DNA of 64,000 nt from Paenibacillus glacialis. Its GTDB lineage: Bacteria > Bacillota > Bacilli > Paenibacillales > Paenibacillaceae. A program made the translations under genes and the position numbers. Shown here piece after piece: positions 37,735 through 47,629 of this stretch. The stretch spans positions 62,001 through 126,000 of the forward strand of contig NZ_LVJH01000016.1 of NCBI RefSeq assembly GCF_001637205.1, given 5' to 3'. The stretch's first letter is position 1; each line of letters begins with the position of its first letter. The notes below the pieces were generated by a model, which did no database searches, had not been told where the DNA came from, and saw nothing but the letters and a program-made list of their open reading frames with translations.

Positions 37735-38331
37735 CTAGGAATGATACAACTCATCCAATGACATTTCAAAACTTGGTGCAATGTGTTGCAGGAAATAATC
37801 CATTTCAGGCATCTCCAATAGTTGCAACTTTTGATAGGTCTGCTTCTTTGCAACCTCAAATTCCCGATTCCCAGTAGCGACTTCTAAAGTACATTTGAGA
37901 TAAGCGTCTAAACGATCTGCTGCTTTCACATACTTACATAACTCTTGTTCTTGAATATCTATTGGATCGGGGTTTAGTAATCCCTTATAGGTAGGTTGTA
38001 GCTCAGGTGGAGTCATGCTGAGTAGACGCATTGCTGCAATTCTTTCCATCTCACGGAAATTTGCAAGGAGAAGAGGATTATCATGTTTAACAGGGGTAGC
38101 AATATCCCCTATAAATACTTCACTAGCATCATGAAATAGAGCTAATGTTACAGCGCGTTCAGCATTTAATTCACGGTCGAAATAATGATTACCGATCATG
38201 CAGAGCATATGTGTGAGTAATGCGACATGGTAAGAGTGTTCTGCAACGTTCTCAGACATATTACTTCGCATAAGACTCCAGCGTTGAATATATTGTAGAC
38301 GATACATATAAGCTGAGAAATGATAGTTCAT
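37735..38331 (-). CDS. 5'-deoxynucleotidase, YfbR-like HD-domain protein
   Basis: A 198-residue HD-domain phosphohydrolase. The metal-binding pattern is present: H in EHSYHVALLTH (about residues 32-42), HD in LFHDASEVFIGD (about 70-81) and a late D in AADRLDAYLK. E. coli YfbR removes phosphate from dNMPs. Start 38331 (MNYHFSAY) is chosen because AGAGGAG lies just upstream; the frame is open to 38358. Confidence 0.88.
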   Translation of the reverse strand: MNYHFSAYMYRLQYIQRWSLMRSNMSENVAEHSYHVALLTHMLCMIGNHYFDRELNAERAVTLALFHDASEVFIGDIATPVKHDNPLLLANFREMERIAAMRLLSMTPPELQPTYKGLLNPDPIDIQEQELCKYVKAADRLDAYLKCTLEVATGNREFEVAKKQTYQKLQLLEMPEMDYFLQHIAPSFEMSLDELYHS

Positions 38332-38439
38332 AGAATCAATTACTCCTCTTGGATTCATATTGTTATGCTATTATAATACCAATGAATGGTTAACAAGAGA
38401 TAGAATATATAAAATAACAGCATGAGTGAGGAGTTACTG

Positions 38440-39420
38440 ATGAGGAGATGGGCGAATATCTTTACGTTATGGTATGAAAAATATATGTTTATCATTATAC
38501 CGGGATCGCTGATCTTAGGATTTATATGTAGTCAGGTATTATTACCCTTCGTCTCTTGGACACCTTACTTGTTCGGTTATGTCACACTTGTGATGGCACT
38601 GGGGTGTGGGTTGGAGCATTTGAAGAAGGTACTGAAACGTCCAGCTCCTATCGTGCTAATCTTATTCTTGAGTCACATCGTTGCCCCACTCGTTGCATAC
38701 GTTCTTGGATCGTTATTGTTTGGATCTCATTCAGATTATACCCTCGGGTTAGTCCTATTTACGAGTATTCCCCTTGGTGTTTCTTCTGTGCTGTGGGTTG
38801 GAATATCGCACGGGAACGTAGCATTAATGCTAGCCTTGGTCGTGTTGGACTCAGCGCTCAGTCCAATTGTCGTTCCTTTTCTCATCGAAGTTTTCTTTAG
38901 CGCTCAAATTAGTTTTGATAGCATGAAACTAATGAAAGATTTGTTTGTAATCGTTGTTCTTCCGACCTTGATCGGTGTTACTTTATATGAGTTGTCAGGT
39001 GGTAAGCTTAAGAAGATGACTGCACCAATAGCTATACCGTTATCTAAGGTCGGATTCACTTCTGTCGTTATCTTGAATGCGGCAGCTATTGCTCCACACA
39101 TTGTCCAATTAAAAAATGATATGTTAGTTGTTATACCATCTGTTATTATCGTAGTGGCTATAAGTTACATTATGGGGTATTTCGGTTCTAATCTTTTGTG
39201 GAAAACGTCTAGAGAGATAAAGGTGACATTATCGTATGCGGCAGGTATGCGGAATATTTCGCTAGGCATGGTACTAGCGATGAGTTATTTCTCACCTAAG
39301 GTCTCAGTTCCAGTTGTCCTTGGAATTATGATTCAGCAACCGCTAGCAACACTTTTTCATACTTGTGTGAAGAGGTGGGCTCCATTACATAAGGAAGAAG
39401 AGTTCAAAATGATAGGCTAA
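38440..39420 (+). CDS. bile acid:sodium symporter (BASS/SBF) family transporter
   Basis: A 326-residue membrane protein with nine to ten membrane segments and BASS features (LVMALGCGLEHLKKVLKRP; SIPLGVSSVLWVGISHGN; SYAAGMRNISLGMVLA near the C-terminal binding site). Family members import organic anions with sodium; the substrate here is unknown. ATG 38440 has TGAGGAG 7 bases upstream and is preferred over 38422. The Pho-type kinase gene follows by 54 bases. Confidence 0.85.
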   Translation: MRRWANIFTLWYEKYMFIIIPGSLILGFICSQVLLPFVSWTPYLFGYVTLVMALGCGLEHLKKVLKRPAPIVLILFLSHIVAPLVAYVLGSLLFGSHSDYTLGLVLFTSIPLGVSSVLWVGISHGNVALMLALVVLDSALSPIVVPFLIEVFFSAQISFDSMKLMKDLFVIVVLPTLIGVTLYELSGGKLKKMTAPIAIPLSKVGFTSVVILNAAAIAPHIVQLKNDMLVVIPSVIIVVAISYIMGYFGSNLLWKTSREIKVTLSYAAGMRNISLGMVLAMSYFSPKVSVPVVLGIMIQQPLATLFHTCVKRWAPLHKEEEFKMIG

Positions 39421-39473
39421 CGTCATACGAGTGAAGTGTATAACAAATTTGAACCAAGGAGCATGAGTGAGAT

Positions 39474-41270
39474 ATGAAGTCTTTTCGAACCAGATTGACC
39501 CTTATATTAATGATCATGATTGGTCTAACGATGATTGGTGCTGGAATGGCCATGGCCAAAGTATTTAAAAACTCACATATCATAGTGCTTGAGGAAAATA
39601 TGGCCCGGGAAATAAAACTGCTAGGTAATACCCTTGATTTTCGCTCAACTGAAAATGAAGAAGTGATTCAATACTATACCAAAGAAGCTCACGAAATCGG
39701 GAACTTAATTGACTCGAGGGTCACTTTTATTAATCACAACGGAGATGTCATTGGCGATTCTGAGAAAGATCCACTGATGATGGATAACCATCTCAATCGT
39801 GAAGAAATTGTGGCAGCTGCGAAGGATGGTGTTGGACACATCATAAGATACAGTAGTTCCCTTGGACAAAATATGTTATATGTTGCTGCTCCAGTCAAAG
39901 TGGACAATGTATTTGATGGATATATTCGACTATCCGTTAGTCTAGCATCAATAGATGAAGGTCTAGAGCGTGGTTGGACACTTATGGCTGTGTGGCTACT
40001 TATTTTATTTGTGATTGCTGCACTGGTCAGTTATCGTATGGCTACGAGCTTAACCTTGCCGCTCGAGAAAATTATTAAAGTTGCGAGGAGAATCACGCAA
40101 CTCGATTATGACGCGCGTGTACAATTAGAGCGCCATGACGAAGTGGGGCAATTGGGAAAAGCTATTAATGCGATGGCAGATAGCTTGCAGAACCAACTTA
40201 AAAGAATACGTGATAATGAGGATTTAATTCAGAGCGTATTGGACAATATGACCAGTGGAATATTGATGATTGACGTAAAAGGAAATATTGCCGTTATTAA
40301 TCCGGCAGCGGAAGGCATGCTCAAAGTTAAAAGTGAGCAGGTCTTAGGTAAATCATATATGGATATGAAACAACAATATGAATTATCTAAAGTTTTGAAA
40401 GAGGGAATATCATTACGTATTGCTATCCATGAAGAACGTACCTTATATTATCCCGATGAGAAAATGATACGAATAGATGGCGTGCCCATGTTAGATGAAG
40501 AAGGTTCCTACAAAGGAATATTGTTCTTACTACAGGATATATCCGCCATTCGCAGATTGGAGAACATGCGCAGTGAATTTGTTGCTAATGTATCTCATGA
40601 GTTGAAGACACCGATTGCCGCAGTTAAAGGGTTCGCTGAAACATTGCTTGGTGGTGGAGTGACTGATGAAAAGACTGCACGATCATTTCTGCAAATTATA
40701 TATGACGAGAGTGAACGTTTGAACAGACTTATTAGCGATATTCTAGATCTTTCTAAGATTGAATCTAAACGTATTCCTATGGATAATTCACCGGTTCATT
40801 TAACATCATTCTTTACGTCGGTGATGGAAACGATAACAACGATGGCAGACAAAAAGGGAATTAGCTTGCAAACGGATATTCCTGACGAATTATTTATCGA
40901 AGCGGATGAGGATAAGCTGAAGCAGATATTCTTAAATCTCTTATCGAATGCAATTAATTACACGCAGGAGGGGGGGCAAGTCAAGGTTATTGTTCGTCAC
41001 TTAGAACATGATCATGGTGAGGATCGTATACAATTTACTGTGAGTGATACTGGGTTGGGTATTCCTAAAAAAGATCTACCGCGGATATTTGAACGTTTCT
41101 ATCGTGTGGATAAAGCTCGTTCACGTGGTTCAGGTGGAACGGGTCTAGGACTATCCATAGTGAAACATTTAGTTGATTTGCATAAAGGTCAATTATCGGT
41201 AGACAGCGAACTTAATATCGGCAGTACGTTTACTGTAGAATTACCTCTGTTACAGGAACATGAGGGATAG
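39474..41270 (+). CDS. phoR: PhoR-type sensor histidine kinase
   Basis: A 598-residue membrane kinase: first membrane segment about residues 8-28, an extracytoplasmic sensor domain, second segment about 168-186, HAMP (190-240), PAS (about 250-355), HisKA with VSHELKTP (His near residue 375), and HATPase with NAINYT, DTGLGIP and GTGLGLSIVKHL. This architecture matches PhoR/PnpS/WalK-type kinases. Paired with the regulator gene at 41397 and with pstB-phoU, so phosphate starvation is the likely signal. Unusually, kinase precedes regulator. Confidence 0.9.
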   Translation: MKSFRTRLTLILMIMIGLTMIGAGMAMAKVFKNSHIIVLEENMAREIKLLGNTLDFRSTENEEVIQYYTKEAHEIGNLIDSRVTFINHNGDVIGDSEKDPLMMDNHLNREEIVAAAKDGVGHIIRYSSSLGQNMLYVAAPVKVDNVFDGYIRLSVSLASIDEGLERGWTLMAVWLLILFVIAALVSYRMATSLTLPLEKIIKVARRITQLDYDARVQLERHDEVGQLGKAINAMADSLQNQLKRIRDNEDLIQSVLDNMTSGILMIDVKGNIAVINPAAEGMLKVKSEQVLGKSYMDMKQQYELSKVLKEGISLRIAIHEERTLYYPDEKMIRIDGVPMLDEEGSYKGILFLLQDISAIRRLENMRSEFVANVSHELKTPIAAVKGFAETLLGGGVTDEKTARSFLQIIYDESERLNRLISDILDLSKIESKRIPMDNSPVHLTSFFTSVMETITTMADKKGISLQTDIPDELFIEADEDKLKQIFLNLLSNAINYTQEGGQVKVIVRHLEHDHGEDRIQFTVSDTGLGIPKKDLPRIFERFYRVDKARSRGSGGTGLGLSIVKHLVDLHKGQLSVDSELNIGSTFTVELPLLQEHEG

Positions 41271-41308
41271 AATATTTAAGTAACATTGTATAAATGAATA
41301 TTTCTTAG

Positions 41309-41340
41309 TTTACACTCCCTTAACATTAGGGTGTTATGAT
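41309..41340 (+). promoter_or_regulatory. PHO-box pair and -10 box before the regulator gene
   Basis: TTTACA at 41309 and TTAACA at 41320 are spaced exactly 11 bases, the period of PhoP-binding TT(A/T/C)ACA repeats. TATGAT at 41335 could be the -10 box. This suggests the regulator gene has its own autoregulated promoter rather than depending only on the kinase transcript. Confidence 0.6.
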
Positions 41341-41396
41341 GATAAAGTTGAACTAGCATCTATCTATTATAGATGATACATGAATGGAGGTCCCAT

Positions 41397-42131
41397 ATGT
41401 CACAACGATTGTTGGTCATTGAGGATGAGCCGACATTGGCCAGACTATTATCTTATAATTTGTCGCAAGAAGGTTATGATGTAACCATGGAAGACCATGG
41501 TACGGCTGGTTATGAGCGAGCATCTAAAGAATCTTTTGACTTAATTTTACTAGATCTAATGTTACCAGGTATGAATGGGATTGATATTCTTAATAAACTG
41601 CGCACACAAGGTGTAGTAACACCCGTTATCATTCTGACAGCGAAGAACGGGGAAGAGGAAGTTGTTCAAGGGCTTAAATCAGGTGCGGATGATTATATTA
41701 CGAAGCCTTTTGGTGTCTCAGAACTTCTTGCTAGAGTTAGTGCTGTGATGAGACGGGTGTCGGGGAAACCGGAGGAAGTAAGGAATACGACACAGACTTC
41801 GACATCTATGATCTCATTAGGTCAGTTGGAGATATTCCCTGAGAAATATGAAGTGACATTGGGAGGACAAAGCATTAACTTACGTCCCAAAGAATTCGAA
41901 GTATTATTGTATCTAGCCCGTAAGCCAGGGGTCGTTCTTACAAGAGATGACTTAATGAATGAGGTATGGGGCTTTGATTATATCGGGGGCCAGAGAACCG
42001 TGGATGTACACGTCAGCTCACTCCGTAAAAAGCTCGAACTTGATCCTGAATCCGTACATATCGATTCCATTCGAGGTGTTGGATACAAGTTAGTTGTCAG
42101 TAAGAAGAGAAATGCTCATCAGTCAGTATGA
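41397..42131 (+). CDS. phoP: PhoP-type response regulator (OmpR family)
   Basis: A 244-residue regulator: receiver domain about residues 5-120 (VIEDEPTLARLL; phosphoacceptor Asp in LILLDLMLPG; KPFG), then a winged-helix output domain (LRPKEFEVLLYLARKPG; QRTVDVHVSSLRKKLE). ATG 41397 is chosen with GGAGG at suitable spacing. PhoP-type function is inferred from the kinase partner, the PHO boxes upstream and before pstB, and synteny with polA-mutM. Confidence 0.92.
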   Translation: MSQRLLVIEDEPTLARLLSYNLSQEGYDVTMEDHGTAGYERASKESFDLILLDLMLPGMNGIDILNKLRTQGVVTPVIILTAKNGEEEVVQGLKSGADDYITKPFGVSELLARVSAVMRRVSGKPEEVRNTTQTSTSMISLGQLEIFPEKYEVTLGGQSINLRPKEFEVLLYLARKPGVVLTRDDLMNEVWGFDYIGGQRTVDVHVSSLRKKLELDPESVHIDSIRGVGYKLVVSKKRNAHQSV

Positions 42132-42237
42132 TTGGATGAGCATTTCCTTTTTTTATATGAAAGATGGTCGATTAAAGTGCGACAGGGCTGTGTGATCATT
42201 CGATTTATATTATTGGAGATATAAGTTAATGATATAT

Positions 42238-42291
42238 TTTACACAGAGTTTACAATCATGGGACACAGCATTTACATAATAGCTGTAATAT
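42238..42291 (+). promoter_or_regulatory. four-repeat PHO box before pstB
   Basis: TTTACA at 42238, TTTACA at 42249, GGGACA at 42260 and TTTACA at 42271 are each exactly 11 bases apart. This is the classical arrangement of PhoP-binding repeats. TAATAT at 42286 is a fitting -10 box, about 43 bases before the pstB start. Confidence 0.8.
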
Positions 42292-42333
42292 TAATGAGAA
42301 TATCACGTAAAGATAAGGAGATATGATAATTAA

Positions 42334-43089
42334 ATGGAAGATATTATCCATATTAAGCAATTGAATCTATTCTACGAAGCTTTCCATGCGCTAAAGGATG
42401 TAGATCTCAATATCCCTGAAAAAGCAATTACGGCCTTCATTGGGCCATCCGGCTGTGGTAAATCTACATTGTTACGTACCTTGAACCGTATGAATGATAT
42501 GATCTCTGGAACTCAAATTGTTGGGTCTGTCAAAATTAACGGTAAAGAAATATATGGTGAAGATGTGCATGTTGAGGCTCTTCGTAAACAGGTTGGAATG
42601 GTATTTCAGCAACCGAACCCTTTTCCTAAATCAATATATGATAATATTGCTTATGGTCCTCGCCTACATGGTGTTCGTAATAAAGCAGAATTGGATAACA
42701 TTGTAGAACAGAGTTTACGTCAAGCTGCACTATGGGAAGAAGTTAAAGATTATTTAAAGCGTTCTGCTCTAAGTTTGTCAGGTGGACAGCAGCAGCGTTT
42801 GTGTATTGCGCGTGCACTTGCTGTACAACCGGATATTCTGTTAATGGATGAAGCAACTTCAGCACTAGATCCGATCTCAACACTCAAAATTGAAGAGTTG
42901 GTACAGGAATTGAAAGAATCCTACACGATTGTAATGGTTACTCATAACATGCATCAGGCTGCACGTGTATCGGGACGGACTGTATTTTTCTTGAATGGGG
43001 AAGTCGTGGAATCTGATGATACAAACATTTTGTTTACGAATCCTCAAGATTCCCGGACGGAAGACTATATATCAGGTAGGTTTGGTTAA
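42334..43089 (+). CDS. pstB: phosphate ABC transporter ATP-binding protein PstB
   Basis: A 251-residue ATPase with Walker [10 protein letters not shown] (about residues 33-41), the Q-loop, signature LSGGQQQR and Walker [14 protein letters not shown]. The TLNRMNDM stretch after Walker A and length are typical for PstB. It energises high-affinity phosphate uptake with PstS, PstC and PstA, none of which is in this window. The PHO-box array directly upstream supports phosphate control. phoU follows. Confidence 0.95.
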   Translation: MEDIIHIKQLNLFYEAFHALKDVDLNIPEKAITAFIGPSGCGKSTLLRTLNRMNDMISGTQIVGSVKINGKEIYGEDVHVEALRKQVGMVFQQPNPFPKSIYDNIAYGPRLHGVRNKAELDNIVEQSLRQAALWEEVKDYLKRSALSLSGGQQQRLCIARALAVQPDILLMDEATSALDPISTLKIEELVQELKESYTIVMVTHNMHQAARVSGRTVFFLNGEVVESDDTNILFTNPQDSRTEDYISGRFG

Positions 43090-43127
43090 AGTAAAATAGA
43101 AGCATTGATAGGAGGATGACAGAACAG

Positions 43128-43787
43128 ATGATTCGGAGAATTGGATTAGATCAAGACTTGGAGGAGTTACGTTCATTATTACTTCGTATGGGCCAGCATG
43201 TTATTGAAGCATTGGAAGGTGCCATAACGGCACTGCATACTTTAGATATAGTTAAAGCACAACAGATCGTGAAAGATGATGTACTACTCAACGCTATGGA
43301 AGACCAGATTATGGATATCGGATCTCGTCTGATCGTTACACAGCAGCCTGTAGCTAAAGATTTAAGACGCATTATTGTTGCATTTAAAATCTCAAGTGAT
43401 TTGGAGAGAATGGGCGATCTAGCTCTAGATGTGGCAAAGGTTACGATGCGCCTACAGGGACAACAATTAATTAAACCACTCGTGGATATCCCCAATATGG
43501 CAGCGATCGTTAAAGTCATGATTACTGAGGCTATTACATCATACCTTGATGAGAACACAGATCTTGCTTACAAGATGGCATTGGACGATGATAAGGTCGA
43601 TCATTTATATGGACAAATCATTACTGAGCTATATGCTTATCTATCAGCACACCCAGAGTCAACATCTCAGGTTATGTTGCTTACATTAGTAGGACGATAT
43701 ATTGAACGAATTGCTGACCATGCTACGAATATTGGAGAAAGTGTTGTTTACCTGGTTACAGGGAAGCGACCGGATCTGAACCAATAA
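43128..43787 (+). CDS. phoU: phosphate signalling protein PhoU
   Basis: A 219-residue all-helical protein with two PhoU repeats (MGQHVIEALEGAITAL; VAKDLRRIIVAFKISSDLERMGDLALDVA; the second repeat ends GRYIERIADHATNIGE), containing the metal-binding E/DxxxD motifs. It links the Pst transporter to the Pho kinase. ATG 43128 (MIRRIGLD) is preferred; ATG 43116 overlaps the GGAGG itself. Confidence 0.93.
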   Translation: MIRRIGLDQDLEELRSLLLRMGQHVIEALEGAITALHTLDIVKAQQIVKDDVLLNAMEDQIMDIGSRLIVTQQPVAKDLRRIIVAFKISSDLERMGDLALDVAKVTMRLQGQQLIKPLVDIPNMAAIVKVMITEAITSYLDENTDLAYKMALDDDKVDHLYGQIITELYAYLSAHPESTSQVMLLTLVGRYIERIADHATNIGESVVYLVTGKRPDLNQ

Positions 43788-43805
43788 TGAAGTGATTTAT
43801 ATCTA

Positions 43806-43831
43806 AGCACCGACTAAGGTCGGTGTTTTTT
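43806..43831 (+). terminator. terminator after phoU
   Basis: CACCGAC (43808-43814) pairs with GTCGGTG (43819-43825), then TTTTTT. Confidence 0.85.
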
Positions 43832-43955
43832 GTGTTTTTAGACTTAAAGTATAACGACAGAGGCCATAATGTTGAAGTATGGCGTACATTTTTCTCATTT
43901 TAGGGGGTCATATGGTATCATGAAATAACAATGTTGTATAAAGGGAAGGTGTTTT

Positions 43956-46616
43956 ATGGATAAGCTAATTCTTATTGATGGTAATAGTATTATTTATCGC
44001 GCATTTTTTGCAATGCCGCCGCTTACAAATACAAAAGGACTGCACACAAATGCGGTATATGGATTTACGAACATGCTTTTACGATTGATTGAGGATTATA
44101 AACCAACGCATATGATGGTTGCATTTGATGCGGGAAAAATCACGTTCCGACATGAGGGTTATCAAGAATACAAAGGTGGACGAGAAAAGACCCCTCGTGA
44201 ACTATCCGAGCAATTTCCTTTGTTAAAAGAGTTGTTACAGGGATTAGGAATTGCCCAATATGAGTTAAGTGGATATGAAGCGGATGACATTATTGGAACC
44301 ATTGCTAAGGAAGCGGATCAAGCTGGACGTCAAGTGTTGGTGGTATCTGGAGATAAGGATATGTTCCAATTGGCATCTGAGCATGTACAGATCGGATTGA
44401 CACGTAAAGGTGTTACCGAGATCGAAATCTATGCGCCTGAACAGATTCAAGAAAGATATGGTCTAGAGCCTCACCAAATTATTGATCTGAAGGGATTGAT
44501 GGGTGATGCATCCGATAATATTCCTGGTATTCCAGGGGTCGGAGAGAAGACAGCACTTAAACTTCTGCATCAATATGGATCGGTAGAAGAGGTATTAGCA
44601 AATACACATGAGTTAAAAGGGAAGATGAAAGAAAAGATTGAGACGCATGCAGATGATGCGATCATGAGTAAGAAATTGGCGACCATATATCGTGAAGTTC
44701 AATTAGATAAATCATTGGATGAAATGATATTTAATGGTCTAGTTCAAGAAACTGCGGGTCCAGCACTTGCTAAATTGGAATTCAAATCACTCCTTGAACG
44801 TCTGTCTTTCTCTGGTGAAGCGGGATTGGAGGAAGGTGAAGTAGCTCAGCCTGCACTGAATGTCGAAGTGACGGTGACGGATAAGGAGAACATGGACGAG
44901 CTTATTGAACGACTTCCTAACATCAAAGTTCTACATGTAGAGACGTATGGCGATAACCCACATCGGGCAGAAATCATTGGTGTTGTATTCTCATCGGAGG
45001 ATCGGCATGATTACGTGCCATTTGACCTTCTACTAACAGATCAAGCTGCACCGATTCTGAACTGGTTACAAGATCCTTCGATTCCAAAGCGAGGATATGA
45101 CTTACATCGGATGGATCTTGCGTTACACTGGCATGGTATTGCATTTGCTGGGGTAATATTTGATGTACAACTTGCAGCATATCTGCTCGATCCAACAGAA
45201 TCTAATCAAACGGTAAGCGCCTTGGCGTCCAAATATGGTTTAGACTCGATAGCCATTGAAGAAGATGTATTTGGTAAGGGGGCGAAATATAAGATTCCAG
45301 ATGTTGAAATACTCAGTAATCACTTAGCACGTAAATCGGCCACGGTTCTCAGTATTATTCCGAAACAAGAGAAAGAATTGGATGAGACAAAGATGAAGTC
45401 TCTGTTCCATGACCTTGAGATGCCTCTTTCTCGTATCCTTGCGGATATGGAGAAGCAAGGTATTGAAGTTCATATGAGTGATTTACAAGAGCTAGGTAAG
45501 GAATTTGAAGCCCAAATTCATCGCTTGGAAGAAGAAATCTATAGCATAGCAGATACGAAATTCAATCTAAATTCCCCGAAACAGTTAGGTGAAATCCTAT
45601 TCGTGAAGTTAGGTCTTCCTGTCGTAAAAAAAACAAAGACGGGTTTCTCTACCGATGCTGAAGTGCTTGAGAAGCTAGCACCGTATCATGATATCGTCCA
45701 GCTTATTTTGCAATATCGCACGATTGCGAAGCTGCAATCTACGTATGTGGAAGGGTTATTGAAGGAAATATCTCCGAAGACGGGTAAAGTGCATACGTAC
45801 TATCGGCAGACTGTCGCTGCGACAGGTCGTTTGAGTAGTCAATTCCCGAATCTGCAGAATATTCCGATTCGATTAGAAGAGGGACGGAAAATCCGTAAAG
45901 TATTTGTACCTTCTGAGCCTGGGTGGTCTATTCTGGCAGCGGATTATTCCCAAGTGGAATTACGTGTGCTCGCACACATATCACAAGATAAAGGGTTGAT
46001 AGAGGCGTTCACACACGATATGGATATTCATACGAAGACGGCTATGGATGTGTTCGGAGTGAAGGCTGAAGACGTTGACTCTAACATGCGTCGAGCTGCC
46101 AAAGCCGTGAACTTTGGTATCGTGTACGGAATCAGTGATTATGGGTTGTCCCAGAATCTTAATATTACGCGCAAAGAAGCGGCGAAATTTATAGAACAAT
46201 ATTTCGAAGTATTCCAAGGTGTACAACAATATATGGTCGATATCGTGAAGGAAGCGAAAGAGAATGGATATGTCACGACGCTTTTGGAAAGAAGAAGGTA
46301 CCTTCCAGAAATCAATGCCAGTAACTTTAATCTTCGTTCATTCGCTGAACGGACTGCTATGAATACGCCTATTCAAGGGACGGCAGCAGATATCATTAAG
46401 CTTGCCATGATACACATGGAACAGGCACTTTCAGATAAGAAATTAAAGAGTAGAATGCTACTTCAGGTTCATGATGAATTGGTATTTGAAGTTCCAGAAG
46501 ATGAGCTGGAGATCATGAAATCATTAGTGCCAGAAATCATGGGCAAAGCACTTCCGCTCGATGTTCCCCTGAAAGCAGAGGTAAGTTATGGTGGCAATTG
46601 GTATGAAGCGAAATAG
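43956..46616 (+). CDS. polA: DNA polymerase I
   Basis: An 886-residue repair polymerase with an N-terminal 5'-3' exonuclease (LIDGNSIIYRAFFAMPPL; GDASDNIPGIPGVGEKTA), a central exonuclease-like domain (about 310-470), and a family A polymerase domain with DYSQVELRVLAH, the finger helix RRAAKAVNFGIVYG and LQVHDELVFE. The central domain lacks the acidic proofreading motifs of E. coli Pol I (e.g. DTET is replaced by HVETYG), as in other Bacillales, so proofreading is unlikely. AAGGGAAGG precedes the ATG. Confidence 0.97.
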   Translation: MDKLILIDGNSIIYRAFFAMPPLTNTKGLHTNAVYGFTNMLLRLIEDYKPTHMMVAFDAGKITFRHEGYQEYKGGREKTPRELSEQFPLLKELLQGLGIAQYELSGYEADDIIGTIAKEADQAGRQVLVVSGDKDMFQLASEHVQIGLTRKGVTEIEIYAPEQIQERYGLEPHQIIDLKGLMGDASDNIPGIPGVGEKTALKLLHQYGSVEEVLANTHELKGKMKEKIETHADDAIMSKKLATIYREVQLDKSLDEMIFNGLVQETAGPALAKLEFKSLLERLSFSGEAGLEEGEVAQPALNVEVTVTDKENMDELIERLPNIKVLHVETYGDNPHRAEIIGVVFSSEDRHDYVPFDLLLTDQAAPILNWLQDPSIPKRGYDLHRMDLALHWHGIAFAGVIFDVQLAAYLLDPTESNQTVSALASKYGLDSIAIEEDVFGKGAKYKIPDVEILSNHLARKSATVLSIIPKQEKELDETKMKSLFHDLEMPLSRILADMEKQGIEVHMSDLQELGKEFEAQIHRLEEEIYSIADTKFNLNSPKQLGEILFVKLGLPVVKKTKTGFSTDAEVLEKLAPYHDIVQLILQYRTIAKLQSTYVEGLLKEISPKTGKVHTYYRQTVAATGRLSSQFPNLQNIPIRLEEGRKIRKVFVPSEPGWSILAADYSQVELRVLAHISQDKGLIEAFTHDMDIHTKTAMDVFGVKAEDVDSNMRRAAKAVNFGIVYGISDYGLSQNLNITRKEAAKFIEQYFEVFQGVQQYMVDIVKEAKENGYVTTLLERRRYLPEINASNFNLRSFAERTAMNTPIQGTAADIIKLAMIHMEQALSDKKLKSRMLLQVHDELVFEVPEDELEIMKSLVPEIMGKALPLDVPLKAEVSYGGNWYEAK

Positions 46617-46667
46617 TAGCCCAAAGGCTACAGAATTCCGTTATAATGGGATAGAGGTGAGTACATC

Positions 46668-47495
46668 ATGCCGGAACTACCGGAAGTAGAAACCATAATA
46701 AGAACCTTAAATGTATTGGTAAAAGATAAAACCATTGATCATGTGAGTGTCCATTTGGCGCGGATTATTCAGCGTCCTGATGATATAGAGGAATTTGCAT
46801 TTTTGCTTCAAGGACATACCATTTTGGGTGTAGAACGCAGGGGTAAATTTATACGGATTCTACTGGATGGACTTGTCATCGTATCTCATTTGCGGATGGA
46901 AGGGAGATATGGCCTTTATTCAAGTGAAGAACCTGTAGAGAAACATACGCATGTCGTTTTTCATTTCAATGATGGGACTGAACTTCGTTACAAGGATGTT
47001 CGACAATTTGGTACGATGCATCTTTTTGCGACAGGTGAGGATTTGGTGTCGTTACCTTTGTCTAAGCTAGGGTTAGAACCCTTAGATGAGTCTTTTACAC
47101 TGGAGCAATTCAAGAAAATCTTAACAGGTAAAAAAACAAAGATTAAGTCAGTCTTACTAAATCAGGCATATGTCGTTGGAATCGGGAATATTTATGTAGA
47201 TGAATCCCTATTTAAAGCAGGGATTCACCCGGAGGTAACGGCGGGCTCGTTGAATGAAAGCCAGCTTGAACGATTGCATACATCGATCATAAATATATTG
47301 TTAGAATCCATTGAAGCGGGTGGCTCCTCCATCAAATCCTACGTGAACGGTCAAGGAGAGATGGGGATGTTTCAACAACAGCTTCTTGTGTACGGTCGTG
47401 AGAATAAGCCTTGTGTAAATTGTGGTTCTATCATTGAGAAAACAGTCGTAGGTGGAAGAGGAACTCATTTCTGCCCGACATGCCAAATCCGTTAA
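46668..47495 (+). CDS. mutM: formamidopyrimidine-DNA glycosylase
   Basis: A 275-residue base excision repair enzyme removing 8-oxoguanine. The catalytic N-terminal proline and glutamate (PELPEVET) are present. The helix-two-turn-helix has GIGNIYVDESLF, and the C-terminal zinc finger has CVNCGSII...CPTCQ. A GAGGTGA site precedes the ATG. It follows polA by 51 bases as in B. subtilis. Confidence 0.97.
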   Translation: MPELPEVETIIRTLNVLVKDKTIDHVSVHLARIIQRPDDIEEFAFLLQGHTILGVERRGKFIRILLDGLVIVSHLRMEGRYGLYSSEEPVEKHTHVVFHFNDGTELRYKDVRQFGTMHLFATGEDLVSLPLSKLGLEPLDESFTLEQFKKILTGKKTKIKSVLLNQAYVVGIGNIYVDESLFKAGIHPEVTAGSLNESQLERLHTSIINILLESIEAGGSSIKSYVNGQGEMGMFQQQLLVYGRENKPCVNCGSIIEKTVVGGRGTHFCPTCQIR

Positions 47496-47629
47496 AAAGT
47501 AATATTCATAAGAATGTGCACCCCTCGTTTCTTCCTCCATATAATATGGGAGGACGTATCGACTGTAGCGAAAGGCGTATCGAATTCGTAATTCGAACTT
47601 TTTCGCATGTGAGATAGGGAGGGAACAGG

